This document shows, piece after piece, positions 27,813-36,962 of a DNA stretch of 64,000 nucleotides. Origin of the DNA: CAWATZ01 sp963784995. GTDB taxonomy: Bacteria > Planctomycetota > Planctomycetia > Gemmatales > Gemmataceae. Position 1 is the stretch's first letter, and each line of letters begins with the position of its first letter. Under the pieces are notes generated by a model. That model did no database searches. It worked only from the letters and a program-made list of their open reading frames with translations, and was not told the DNA's origin. Location: NCBI GenBank assembly GCA_963784995.1, contig CAWATZ010000008.1:124001-188000 (forward strand), in the 5' to 3' direction. Position numbers and translations under genes: made by a program.

Positions 27813-27840
27813 ATCTTAGCAGATTCCCGCGGTGTATCAA
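27813..27840 (-). promoter_or_regulatory. Sigma-70-like promoter of the Wadjet operon
   Basis: TTGATA (27835-27840) and TAAGAT (27813-27818) on the minus strand are spaced by 16 bases. The implied transcription start is only about 10 bases before the ATG at 27794, which would favour the second ATG at 27779 as the real start. Confidence 0.5.
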
Positions 27841-28056
27841 CTTCTTCCTATTGGCCCTCAACTGAGGAACTGGTGTCAGAAAGCGGCGTTCGTGTTTGAG
27901 GTTCTCCAGAGCTTGCGAGCGTCGGTTACATCGCCCTTGGCGTGACGGGCCGATGCGCGAACCGTCGCCAGGACTCGCTTCGTCAGCAGCCACGATCTTT
28001 GCATGGTGCTGACGAGGATCTTCACGTCCTTGATGGGCCGCTCACCCACCCACCTC

Positions 28057-28698
28057 TTAGCCCTGCGGTTGCAGCACTGGCCCACCTTTCTCCACCGCCT
28101 CGATGCCCAATTGCATGGCTTTGCGGATCAGAGCCTTGGTAGTCGGGGTGACCGTCTGGGACAGGAAAACGAGAAAGACCTTGGCGTCGATCTGTGCGCG
28201 GAGCATCCGGCGAATGGCTTCGGTCCTGCCACCTTGGCCGTGCCTACTCTGAGGGTAGAACGGACGTTCAAAGACGTTGTTCTGTTTGCCCCACTCCCTG
28301 GCCCACCGCTCGAAATCCCAGCCCCCGACGAAGTTCACGCAGCCGATCGGGTGTTTTCTGTGCAGTTCGGTCAACGCTCTGAATACCAGGCCTCGGTCGG
28401 TGAAGTCACGGTCACCGGCGACGATCACATTTGTCGCGGGTGGTCCCTTGGTGGGGTTCATCGCAATGATGCCGCGCACCTGTCCGAGAATGTCGCCTTT
28501 GAACAGATCCCCCTTGACATGAGATCGGCCGAACTGCCGATGGTATGACATTTTATCCTCATGGTCCCCATAGATCGCCCCGAGGAGTTCCAGCCGGGCG
28601 GCACTATCCTTCTGAAGCGCGGCCAAGCGTTTCTTCGGTTCGCTGGTATAGCCAATCAGAATTTCATTCGTCTGCTGATTTCGGATGAAGACGATCAT
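28057..28698 (-). CDS. GIY-YIG-like (T5orf172/Mug113 type) and SLOG (DUF2493) fusion protein
   Basis: A 213-residue two-domain protein. Residues 1-70 (MIVFIRNQQTNEILIGYTSE, PKKRLAALQ, LELLGAIYGDHEDKMSYHRQF) fit the short GIY-YIG relatives seen in phage and mobile genes. Here the first motif is weak (VFI instead of GIY, but IGYT for YIG). Residues about 90-205 (NVIVAGDRDFTDRGLVFRAL, NFVGGWDFERWAREWGKQ, ALIRKAMQLGIEAV) fit the DUF2493 branch of the SLOG nucleotide-binding superfamily. The start has an AGGAGG site seven bases upstream. It lies upstream of the Wadjet operon on the same strand, 263 bases away, and may be part of the same island. The biochemical role is unknown. Confidence 0.75.
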   Translation of the reverse strand: MIVFIRNQQTNEILIGYTSEPKKRLAALQKDSAARLELLGAIYGDHEDKMSYHRQFGRSHVKGDLFKGDILGQVRGIIAMNPTKGPPATNVIVAGDRDFTDRGLVFRALTELHRKHPIGCVNFVGGWDFERWAREWGKQNNVFERPFYPQSRHGQGGRTEAIRRMLRAQIDAKVFLVFLSQTVTPTTKALIRKAMQLGIEAVEKGGPVLQPQG

Positions 28699-28729
28699 TC
28701 CAAAGCCTCCTCTCGGTACGAATGCTCAC

Positions 28730-28748
28730 TACTGGCATGTTACCAGTA
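28730..28748. promoter_or_regulatory. Inverted repeat, possible operator
   Basis: TACTGG (28730-28735) and CCAGTA (28743-28748) form a perfect palindrome around seven bases, 32 bases upstream of the GIY-YIG/SLOG start. Confidence 0.4.
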
Positions 28749-28958
28749 CACCCGCCAATGCGCCTACTCCAATCTGGAGCCGCTCGTACACAGACGCCGG
28801 CTTGATGAGCTGTAGCTTTGCGCACGTCGGTCACATCAAACCGACGGACCGGGGAAGTATCTTCGCGGCTCGATGTCTTACTGTACGCTTGTCTCCACCG
28901 CCTCGTGAACATTCACGGGGCAACAAGCGCTCCGGCGCCTCCTTGTTCTAACCAGAGA

Positions 28959-29032
28959 CCTGCTTCACCTGCCGGGCAAGCCGGCAGAGGTCGTCTCTCC
29001 AGCCAGGTTTGCCGCCGTAGTTTTCCAGCACG
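28959..29032 (+). repeat. Dispersed repeat element, right side of defence island
   Basis: This is homologous to the minus-strand element at 20713-20789: the 19-base GACCTGCTTCACC core is identical, followed by the CCGGCAG hairpin and CAGCCAGGTTTGCC. The two copies enclose the Wadjet and GIY-YIG/SLOG genes in inverted orientation. Confidence 0.7.
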
Positions 29033-29050
29033 GCAAACCGGACAGGGCCC

Positions 29051-29075
29051 CGTGGGTGCGCTGCGCGCACCCACG
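29051..29075. repeat. GC-rich hairpin with 11-bp arms
   Basis: CGTGGGTGCGC (29051-29061) pairs perfectly with GCGCACCCACG (29065-29075) across a three-base loop. There is no adjacent T run. Confidence 0.7.
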
Positions 29076-29154
29076 TGAGGAGAGGCGGACAAGGACATTC
29101 GCTTCCTGAGTCGCAAGAGACGGAAGCGTGACTCTTGGCGATCAGGAAGTCACG

Positions 29155-29470
29155 TCACCGCTGCGTAAAGGAGCCCCCACTGCTGACGATGGAAATGCCT
29201 GAGTTGCCGCCGGAAGTGCCAGCGTTGCTGAACCTGGCCTGGCCCAGGTTAAACAGGACGGAGCCCTGGCGACGTTGTTCCAGAACGGGTCCGCAGTGGC
29301 GGTCAAGGTGGCGCCAGCGGCGTTGCAGAGAGCGGCGCCCGAGGCCGCAAGGTCGGGCCGGAGACGACCAGCTGGCCCCCATCCAGGAAGAGGGACTTGC
29401 CCTGGGTGAAGACGGCCGGATTCAGAAGAGCCAGGAGAGGTCCCGAAGAGACGTCGTGTGCTGGTGGCGT
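29155..29470 (-). pseudogene. Possible remnant of a secreted beta-helix protein
   Basis: In different minus-strand frames the segment reads KSLFLDGGQLVVSG-like, GATLTATADPFWNN and FSNAGTSGGNSGISIVSSGG. This composition is like the rungs of the surface protein at 16633-20527, but no continuous frame joins them and no start is visible. This is a weak call based on composition. Confidence 0.3.
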
Positions 29471-29755
29471 GGTGGCGGTGTCGCTTTTTTGTCATCCGTG
29501 GGGCAAGCACAGACACGCCCGGGCATTTCCTGGGACACCGCCAGGCAAAAAGCGCCGTTGGCGGTGTGGCGGCCTCACCCCTTGGGTCTCGGCGTCTCTT
29601 CCTACCCAACATCCGCGACGGTCAGACTTTTTTCAGGGCTTCCTTGCTTTCTTGTCCCGTCCGGGGAGAATGGGGTTGTCGGTTGAGTTCGCCTCGGCAG
29701 AAATGAGCCGTGGAAATACGCGATTCAGGTTTTGCCCTCTCGGGGGGTACTCTTC

Positions 29756-30361
29756 ATGACCGTACCGGCCACCTCGGAGACTCGGTTGAGCCTGTTGGGC
29801 CGATTGCAGCAGCATGCGCCCGACGATGCTTCCGCCTGGCAGGAGTTCGTCCGCTACTACGGACCCAAGATTGACGCCTGGTGCCGGCACTGGGGTCTGC
29901 AAGAGGCGGACAGTCAGGACCTGATCCAGACCGTGCTGGTCAAACTGGCGGTCAAGATGCGCGGTTTTGTCTACCAGCCGGGCGGCAGTTTCCGCGCCTG
30001 GCTCAAGACGCTGGCCCGCCACGCCTGGAGCGACTTTGTCGCGGATCGTCAGCGCGGGGGAACAGCGGTCGCGGACGGCATGGCGGCCCTGGAAACCCTG
30101 CCGGCGCGCGACGACCTGGAAGCCCGCCTGGCCGAGGCGTTCGACCTGGAAGTGCTGGAAGTGGCCACGGCCCGGGTCAAGCAGCGGGTTGCCGAGGCGA
30201 CCTGGGAAGCGTTTCGCCTGACAGCCCTGGAAGGGCTGTCAGCGGCGGACGCGGCCAAGGGGCTGGGCATGCCGGTGGCGAATGTCTTCAAGGCCAAGAG
30301 CAACGTGCGCAAGATGCTCCAGGACGAGATCCGTCAGCTGGAAGGGGGAACAGCGCCATGA
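29756..30361 (+). CDS. ECF-type sigma-70 factor
   Basis: A 201-residue sigma factor. Region 2 is visible (RLQQHAPDDASAWQEFVRYYGPKID, DSQDLIQTVLVKLAVKM, FRAWLKTLARHAWSDFVADRQR), then region 4 (WEAFRLTALEGLSAADAAKGLGMPVANVFKAKSNVRKMLQDEI). Such factors direct RNA polymerase to a specific regulon. I start at the ATG at 29756, preceded by GGGGGG, not the upstream in-frame ATG at 29732. The stop overlaps the start of the kinase gene as ATGA, so the two are coupled. The kinase N-terminus (HLETCACCQQEL) looks like an anti-sigma zinc finger, suggesting the kinase controls this factor. Confidence 0.92.
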   Translation: MTVPATSETRLSLLGRLQQHAPDDASAWQEFVRYYGPKIDAWCRHWGLQEADSQDLIQTVLVKLAVKMRGFVYQPGGSFRAWLKTLARHAWSDFVADRQRGGTAVADGMAALETLPARDDLEARLAEAFDLEVLEVATARVKQRVAEATWEAFRLTALEGLSAADAAKGLGMPVANVFKAKSNVRKMLQDEIRQLEGGTAP

Positions 30362-33300
30362 CCATTTGCCCCAGTTCCGATGAACTCTATTGCTGGCTGG
30401 AAGCCGGCCCTGAAGCCGACCCCGACGGCCAGCTGGCCGCTCACCTGGAAACGTGTGCCTGCTGTCAGCAGGAGCTGGAACGGCTGACCGCCCTGGGCGG
30501 CACCTCGGAACTCGGAGCTCGGAACGCGGAACGCGGAGCAGAAGACAGTTCTGAGTTCCGAGTTCCGAGTACCGAGTACCGAGTTCCGAGGGAACCAGCC
30601 CGGACCCTGGCGGTCGATCTCAACCCGTTGCGCTGCCTGCTGCACAAGGGCCCTCTGGAACACGAGAGGACCACCGGGGCTGGTGGGGGGTGGGCGAATT
30701 CCCCCGGCTTTCCCCCGGGCTGGCCGGTCTTGCCCGGCTACGAGATCGAGGCCGAGCTGGGCCAGGGCGGCATGGGCATCGTCTTCCGGGCCCGACAGGT
30801 GCGCCTCAACCGCCTGGTCGCCGTCAAGATGATCCGGGCCGACCATGCGATTACTCCCGAGCAGCGCGTCCGCTTCGGGGTCGAAGGCGAGACGGTGGCC
30901 CGGCTGCACCATCCCAACGTCGTGCAGATCCATGAGGTCGGCGTCCAGCAGGAACGTCCCTACCTGGTGCTGGAGTTCGTTGCCGGGGGCACCCTGCAGG
31001 CCCGCTGCAGTGGCCGGCCCCAGCCCGCCCGCCTGGCTGCGCGACTGGTCGAACCGCTGGCCCAGGCCATCGAGCACGCTCATCAGCAAGGCATCGTCCA
31101 CCGCGACCTCAAGCCGGCCAACGTGCTGCTGGCCGGGGGCCCCGACACTCCCCTGGAGCAGTGCCTCCCCAAGATCACCGACTTCGGACTGGCCCGGCTG
31201 CTGGATACCGATCTCCGCCTCACCCAGACCGGAGCGGTGGCCGGCACGCCCAGTTACATGGCACCGGAGCAGGCTCGACCCGGCGCCCAGGCGGTCGGCC
31301 CCGCAGCCGACGTTTACGCCCTGGGGGTCATTCTCTACGAATTGCTGACTGGCCGGCCGCCGTTCCTGGCCGCGACCGCCCTGGAGGTGCTGCGCCAGGT
31401 GGTCGAGAGCGACCCGCTCCGGCCGTCCCGACTGGTGCCCCGGGTGCCGCGCGATCTGGAGACGATCTGTCTGAAGTGCCTGCGCAAGGAGCCGGGCCAG
31501 CGCTATGCCTCGGCCGGCGCCCTGGCGGAAGACCTGCGCCGGTTCCTGGAAGGCAAGTCGGTCCGGGCTCGGCCGGTCGGGACGCTGGAACGGGCAGCGC
31601 GCTGGTGCCGGCGCAATCCGGCCCTGGCAGCGGTAACGGCCGGCTGCGTTCTGGCGCTGGGCCTGGGCAGCGCCGGCGTCTTCTGGAAATGGCGCGAGGC
31701 CGAGACCGAGAAACGCAATGCCGTCGGGGCTCGAAACGAGTCGCAGCGCCTCCTGGCCGAGATGCGGCTGGACAAGGGGATTGGCCTGGCGGAACAGGGG
31801 GAAGTCAGCGAGGGCTTGCTCTGGATGCTCGAGGCCCTCAAGAGTGTGCCGGAGAAAACCCCGGACCTGGAGCGGGTGATCCGCACCAACCTGGCGGCCT
31901 GGATGGGACAGACCCATCGCTTGGGGCAGCTGGTCGGACACCCCAATTCAGTCCGGTCGTGTGTGTTCACCGCGGACGGCAAGCACCTGATCACGGGGTC
32001 GCATGCTGGCCTCCGCTTCTGGGACCCGGTCACGGGCAGTCCGCTCGGCTCACCCCTGGCGGTCAGGGCCGATGGGGCGCTGGCCGTGAGCCCGGACGGG
32101 CAAATGCTGACCCTGGCGGACAATGTGCTTCTCAAGGTCCAGCGCTGGGACGTCCAAACCCGCAAGCCGATCGGCCCGCCGCTGCCCCATCCTGGGCCGG
32201 TCTGGACCATCGCATTCACCCCGGATGGCAAGCAGTTCGCGACGGGTTGTGTGGATGGGACCGTTCGGCTCTGGGACGCCAGAAGCGGGGAACTGGTTAG
32301 CGACGTGTTCAAGCACAAAGGCCTCGTCCTGTTTGCCCTGCAGTTCAGTCCGGACGGCAAGACGCTGGCGGTCGGCACGGGACAATGGGACGTTGCCGTT
32401 CCGGGGGCTGTGCGTCTGTGGAACCTGGCCACCGGGAAGCAAATGGCGGGTTCGCTGCACCACGGTTGTGCGGTCGAGTGTCTGGCGTATTCCCCGGATG
32501 GTGCGCGGCTGCTCACCGGCAGCTGGGACCAAACAGCTCAGCTCTGGGACGTGACGACTCGTCAGCGACTCGGCAAGCCGTTGCGGCATCCGCACTACGT
32601 CCGCGCGGTCCGGTTCGCTCCCGACGGCCGAACCTTTGTGACCAGCGGCTACGACGGCATCGTCCGCTGGTGGGACAGCCAGGGTTCCCAGCTGATCGGG
32701 CTGCCCTCGCGCGGCCTGGCCGTCTTTAACCTGGCCTTCAGCCCGGACGGCAAACAGCTGGCCGTGGCCAGCGGTTGGGATGTGGTCGGCGGAGAGCTGT
32801 GTCTGTATCAGCTGGCCCGTGACTGGTCCCACCCCCCGCTGCGGATCCAGGACCCGATCCGCAAGATGGCCTGGCGCCCCGAGGACGCCGCGATGGGCGA
32901 AACGCTGGTTCGCCTGGCCCACAGTCCCGATGCCCGCCGGGTCTTGACCGGCGGCGCGGGATCGATGCCCAGTTGTGGGATGCGACCACCGGCCAGCCGC
33001 TGGGTGCGCCGTTGCCCCAGCCGTGGCGGGAAGTCCCGCTGGTGGCCTTCTGCCCGGATGGGCGCTTGTTTGTCGTGGTCAGCCAGGATCCCAACCCGAA
33101 GCCCCCGAAGAGCAGCGTGCAGCTCTGGAAATCGGCCAGCAGGGAGGAAGCAGGTGAGAAGGAATCGCCCGAGCCCGTGGGGCCGCCCAGGCCGTATGGT
33201 GGCTGGATCAAGGCCCTGGCATTTAGCCCGGACGGCAAGGTCCTGGCCACCGGCGACACGTGGGGGCTGGTTCAGCTCTGGGATGCCGGCACGGGCAAAC

Positions 33301-34097
33301 GGATCGGCGTGGGACTGCGCCAGCCCGACGAAATCCGGAGCCTGGCCTTCAGCCCCGATGGGCAAACCCTGGCGGTGGCACACGGCAAACGGAACCATTC
33401 CGGCAAGGACGGCGTCGTCCTTTTGGACGTGGCCAGCCGAAAACAGGTTGGCCAACCGATGCCGGGGATCAGTCGCTGGGTCGGTTTCCAGCCCGACGGC
33501 AAACGCCTGGTGACGTTCGGGGAGCATCGCCTGTGCCTGTGGCAGGCACAGACCGGAGAGCAGGAGGGCGAGCCGATTGCGGAATCGGCCCGGGTTGTCT
33601 CCGTGGCCTTTCGGCCGGACGGCCGGATGCTCCTGGTCGCCGCGGCGGACGGGACGCTCCGGCTGCGCGATCTCCGTCCTGCAGTCTCTGCTCCGGGCAA
33701 GCCCATCGGCCTGCCGATGCCGGCTCGAGCGGAGCCCTGCACGGCGATCTTCAGCCCAGACCCCGAAGGCCAGCTCATCCTGGCCGGCTACCAGGACGGC
33801 ACGGCTTTGCTGTGGGATCGAGCGACCCAGAAGCCGCTCGGTCCCCCGGTGTCTCAGGGCGGCGCCATCGTCGCCGTGGCCTTTGCCCCGGACGGTCGTT
33901 CCTTCTTGACCAGCACCAGGGACGGTCGCACGCGCCGCTGGCCCGTGACAGCTCCGACCGAGGAGGGGCCGGATTGGCTTCGGATGTTCCTGCAAGTTGC
34001 CACGGGTCTGGAGATGAAGGATGGCCAGACCGTGGGCCCGCTGGCTCCCGAATCCTGGGAGCAGAGCCGTCAGCAACTGGCCAACCCCAGCAGTTAG
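30358..34097 (+). CDS. Ser/Thr protein kinase with anti-sigma-like N-terminus and WD40 array (one frameshift)
   Basis: After one missing base is restored near 32966 this encodes about 1,246 residues. The order is: a zinc-finger-like HLETCACCQQEL (about 37-48); a low-complexity linker; a kinase domain with GQGGMG (about 135), VAVKMI, HRDLKPANVLL (about 246), DFGLARL and SYMAPEQ; one transmembrane helix (PALAAVTAGCVLALGLGSAG, about 425-445); then about 14 WD40-type repeats (FSPDGKxLAxG...LWD) outside the membrane. It is translationally coupled to the upstream ECF sigma factor, a known planctomycete arrangement in which kinase and sigma factor are thought to form a signalling pair. Both partial frames end or begin cleanly at the shift point, so sequence error is plausible. 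Confidence 0.85.
30508..30600 (+). repeat. Low-complexity inverted/tandem repeat inside the kinase linker
   Basis: Units of CGGAACTCGGA on one side and CCGAGTTCCGAGTACCGAG on the other form a stem and a 7-base tandem array. It translates in frame as a GARNAERGAE and SSEFRVPSTEYRVP linker between the zinc finger and the kinase domain. Confidence 0.7.
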
Positions 34098-34273
34098 GCG
34101 GCCCTGGGGCCAGGTTTGCCAGCCGGTCCCGAATACCCTGGCGGGTGGCAGGCAGACAGGAAAATGACGCTCAAAGGGCCCTGTCTGGCAGCCAGGGTCA
34201 GGTTCTGGCCTGTCCGCCATCCCCAGAAAAATGGCAGGCAGGGCAGGCAGGCGCCTGCACTCGCGATGCCCGG

Positions 34274-34678
34274 TCAGTTCACCGACGGAGTGGGCGGCTG
34301 CTTGAGGCGGGCGGCACGGAAGCGCGCGAACTTGGTTTCGTTCCTCGGGACGTGGTCCGCGACCACGGCCAGGCCCACCGTGATCTCCTCGAAGTAGATC
34401 ACGGTGGTCAGCCGGCCATTCATCATGCCACCCCCGTGGATGAACTTGTATTCCGGGATTTCCCGGAGCCACATTCCGAAGACGACCACGTCGGTGTGCC
34501 ACAGCTGGCCGCCGATCTGGGCCAGGATCTGCTCCAGGAACGGCTCGCGGACCGACTCGCCCAGGCCCATGAACTCCGCGTTTTCCCCGAAATGATCGAG
34601 GAAATAGGTGTAGATGACGGACAGGTCCTTGTCCTTGACCAGTTTTTCCCGCAGCGTGTTCAGCAGAGACAGGTCCAT
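34274..34678 (-). CDS. Hypothetical protein, 134 residues
   Basis: A protein starting MDLSLLNTLREKLVKDKDLS, with FIHGGGMMNGRLTTVIYFEEITVGLAVVA in the middle giving a beta-rich core. It ends in a basic tail (NETKFARFRAARLKQ). No signal peptide or known motif was seen. The ATG at 34678 follows a GAGGG site; an upstream TTG at 34747 extends the frame but has no ribosome site. It is convergent with the kinase-WD40 gene and divergent from the phosphohexomutase. I do not recognise the family. Confidence 0.7.
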   Translation of the reverse strand: MDLSLLNTLREKLVKDKDLSVIYTYFLDHFGENAEFMGLGESVREPFLEQILAQIGGQLWHTDVVVFGMWLREIPEYKFIHGGGMMNGRLTTVIYFEEITVGLAVVADHVPRNETKFARFRAARLKQPPTPSVN

Positions 34679-34882
34679 GCCAGGGCCCTCGAAGAAAGGA
34701 ATGGGATCGCTCACGGAAGAGGCTGCCGTTGTCCCTGTCCGGGTCAATGCTTACAGTATCACTCCAACCTTGCGTTTGCGAGGCCCAAGCGCAGGCCGGC
34801 CCTCCAGCCCTGGCTGGCCGTGCAGGCACGGGAGCGCACGCAGGCGTGCTCGCAAAATGGAAATCTCACGCGGAGCCGCGCC

Positions 34883-36844
34883 ATGGAGCTGCTCGATCAG
34901 GTCAGAGAAGGCTTCCGGGTTGTTGAAGCCGACACCGCCGTCAAGGACCAGGCCGTGAAAACCCTCGGCCTGTGGCTTACCTCTGGGGAGTTTCGTCCCT
35001 ACCAGCCCCAGCTGGCCTGGCTGATCCAGACGAGCCAGTGGTCCGGTCTGCTCGACCGCTTCTGTCAAATCCTGCCCTTTGGCACCGGCGGCCGGCGCGG
35101 TGCCGTGGGCATCGGTCCCAACCGGATGAACCTCTGGACCCTGGGTGCCAGCGTCCAGGGCCATTGCGATTATCTCAAGGAGCAATTTCCCGGCCTCGAG
35201 CCGCTGCACGTGGCCGTTGCCTGCGACGTGCGCCGCTTCGAGGACCAGCGCAAGCAGTACAACCCTGCCCTCCCCAATCCGGTGCTGCACCTGTCCTCGC
35301 GCGACCTGGCCCAGCACGCGGTCGGCATTTACGTGGCCAACGGCATCCATGCGACGATCCTGCCTCCCGACAGTACCCGCTACCTGGCCACGCCGGAACT
35401 GTCGTTCCTGATCCGCCGGCTGCAAGCCTGTGGGGGACTGAACGTCTCGGCGTCGCACAATCCGCCCGACGACAATGGCGGCAAGTTCTACGACGAGCGC
35501 GGCGGCCAGCCGGTGCCGCCGGAGGACCAGATCATGGCCGACCTGGTCGATCAGGTGACCCAGATTCGCGGCCTGTCCTGGAGCGAGGCAGTCCGCACCG
35601 GCCGGGTCCATTTTCTCGACGAGTCGCACCACCGGGCCTACGTCGAACTGTGTCTGCGGCAATCGCTGGTGCCGCCGCCGCGCAAGGACGCTTTCACCGT
35701 GGTCTTCACGCCGCTGCACGGCGTCGGAGCGATGACCGCGATGGAGACGCTGGTGGAGCGTGGTTTCCACGTCCTTCCCGTCGAGGAGCAGATGACTCCC
35801 GATGGCCAGTTCCCCAACGTGACGCGGTCTCCGAACCCGGAAGTGCCCGAGTCGATGGACCGGGCCGCGGCCCTGGCCGCCCGCCAAAACGCCGATCTGG
35901 TCCTGGCCACCGATCCGGACGCCGACCGGGTTGGGGCGATGATCCCCTTGAATCGCAGGACGGATTGCCAATCCGTCCCACAAGAATGGCGCTTTGTGAC
36001 CGGCAACGAGATCGCCGCGTTGCTCACCCATTTCAAGCTGAGCAAGCTGGCCCAGAGCAATCGCCTGCCGCCTTCGCCGATTGTCGTGACGACCACCGTG
36101 ACCACCGGGATGATCACCCGCATTGCTCGCCGCTTCAACGCCCAGGTGATCGACAACCTCCTGGTCGGTTTCAAGTACGTCGCCGAGGTTTTGCGGCAGC
36201 TGGAGCAGAACGGCAGTTACGAGGACGTCGAGGGCTCGCCGGCCGGCTTTGTGATCGCCACCGAGGAGAGCCACGGCATCCTGCTGACGCCGCAGATCCG
36301 CGACAAGGACGCCGGGGCCGCGGCCCTGCTGCTGGCGGAGCTGGCCCTGGATCAGAAGCGGCGCGGCCAGACGGTGCTGGACTATCTCGATCGGCTGGCC
36401 CGGGAGTTTGGCTATTTCCGCAACGTGGGCATCCCGGTCTTTCTCCGGGGCCTGGATGGGAAACGGCTGATGCAGCGGATGCTGGATCGGCTGCGCGAGT
36501 CGCCGCCCCGGGAGATCGCCGGCCTGGCGGTGACCTCGTGGGAAGACCTGCGCGACGAGAATGGCCGGCTGGGCCCCCTCAAGGGAGCGACCGACGCGGC
36601 CGGGCGCAACGTGCTGATCTTCCACCTCGGCGAGCGGGCCAAGGTGGTGCTGCGGCCCAGCGGCACCGAACCCAAGGCCAAGATCTACCTGGAAGTTTGC
36701 TCGACCCCCGCTGGCCCGACCATGCCGGAGGACGTCTGGCAGGCCATCCGCCGCGACGTGGACGGCCTGATGCGGAACCTGTCCGAGGCGTTCGTCCGCC
36801 AGGCCCTGGGCCTGATTGGCCTGGACCCTTCCGCGGCGGGATGA
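34883..36844 (+). CDS. Phosphohexomutase (phosphoglucomutase/phosphomannomutase family)
   Basis: This family interconverts hexose-1- and hexose-6-phosphates via a phosphoserine. The 653-residue protein has all four marks in order: FGTGGRRGAVGIGPNRMN; the catalytic serine loop NVSASHNPPDDNGGK; the metal loop ATDPDADRVGAM; the sugar loop TEESHGIL; and the phosphate loop RPSGTEPK near the C-terminus. At 655 or so it is like the longer PGM2/PgcA-type enzymes, which accept glucose or pentose phosphates. The exact substrate cannot be told. A 21-base palindrome at 35958-35978 adds RRTDCQSVPQ in frame just after the metal loop. The start at 34883 begins the first conserved helix; the frame upstream is the 3' part of other sequence. 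Confidence 0.92.
   Translation: MELLDQVREGFRVVEADTAVKDQAVKTLGLWLTSGEFRPYQPQLAWLIQTSQWSGLLDRFCQILPFGTGGRRGAVGIGPNRMNLWTLGASVQGHCDYLKEQFPGLEPLHVAVACDVRRFEDQRKQYNPALPNPVLHLSSRDLAQHAVGIYVANGIHATILPPDSTRYLATPELSFLIRRLQACGGLNVSASHNPPDDNGGKFYDERGGQPVPPEDQIMADLVDQVTQIRGLSWSEAVRTGRVHFLDESHHRAYVELCLRQSLVPPPRKDAFTVVFTPLHGVGAMTAMETLVERGFHVLPVEEQMTPDGQFPNVTRSPNPEVPESMDRAAALAARQNADLVLATDPDADRVGAMIPLNRRTDCQSVPQEWRFVTGNEIAALLTHFKLSKLAQSNRLPPSPIVVTTTVTTGMITRIARRFNAQVIDNLLVGFKYVAEVLRQLEQNGSYEDVEGSPAGFVIATEESHGILLTPQIRDKDAGAAALLLAELALDQKRRGQTVLDYLDRLAREFGYFRNVGIPVFLRGLDGKRLMQRMLDRLRESPPREIAGLAVTSWEDLRDENGRLGPLKGATDAAGRNVLIFHLGERAKVVLRPSGTEPKAKIYLEVCSTPAGPTMPEDVWQAIRRDVDGLMRNLSEAFVRQALGLIGLDPSAAG
35958..35978 (+). 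repeat. Short palindrome inserted in frame in the phosphohexomutase gene
   Basis: GGACGGATTG pairs with CAATCCGTCC around a single central base. It translates as TDCQSV within a loop; I believe this peptide recurs in unrelated planctomycete proteins, from memory only. Confidence 0.75.
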
Positions 36845-36962
36845 CCAAGTCCGGCGCCGCGTTCCTCTTGCAAATGCCTGAGCGCTCGCTATAACCTTGC
36901 CCGGCGCTGAGCCGATCAAGGAGAATTCACAAAACGAAGCGAGCGAAGCGAGGGTGCGCGCT

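Larger units (their letters stand above)
28749..29755. other. About 1 kb without an intact gene
   Basis: It holds the right-hand dispersed element (28959-29032), a hairpin at 29051-29075 and a probable gene remnant at 29155-29470. The rest, including 29480-29730 before the sigma factor, shows no recognisable coding signal. Confidence 0.6.

Noticed and set aside
33260..34882. Upstream extension of the phosphohexomutase frame
   Set aside because: It crosses the end of the kinase gene and the divergent 134-residue gene. Family similarity begins only at 34883.
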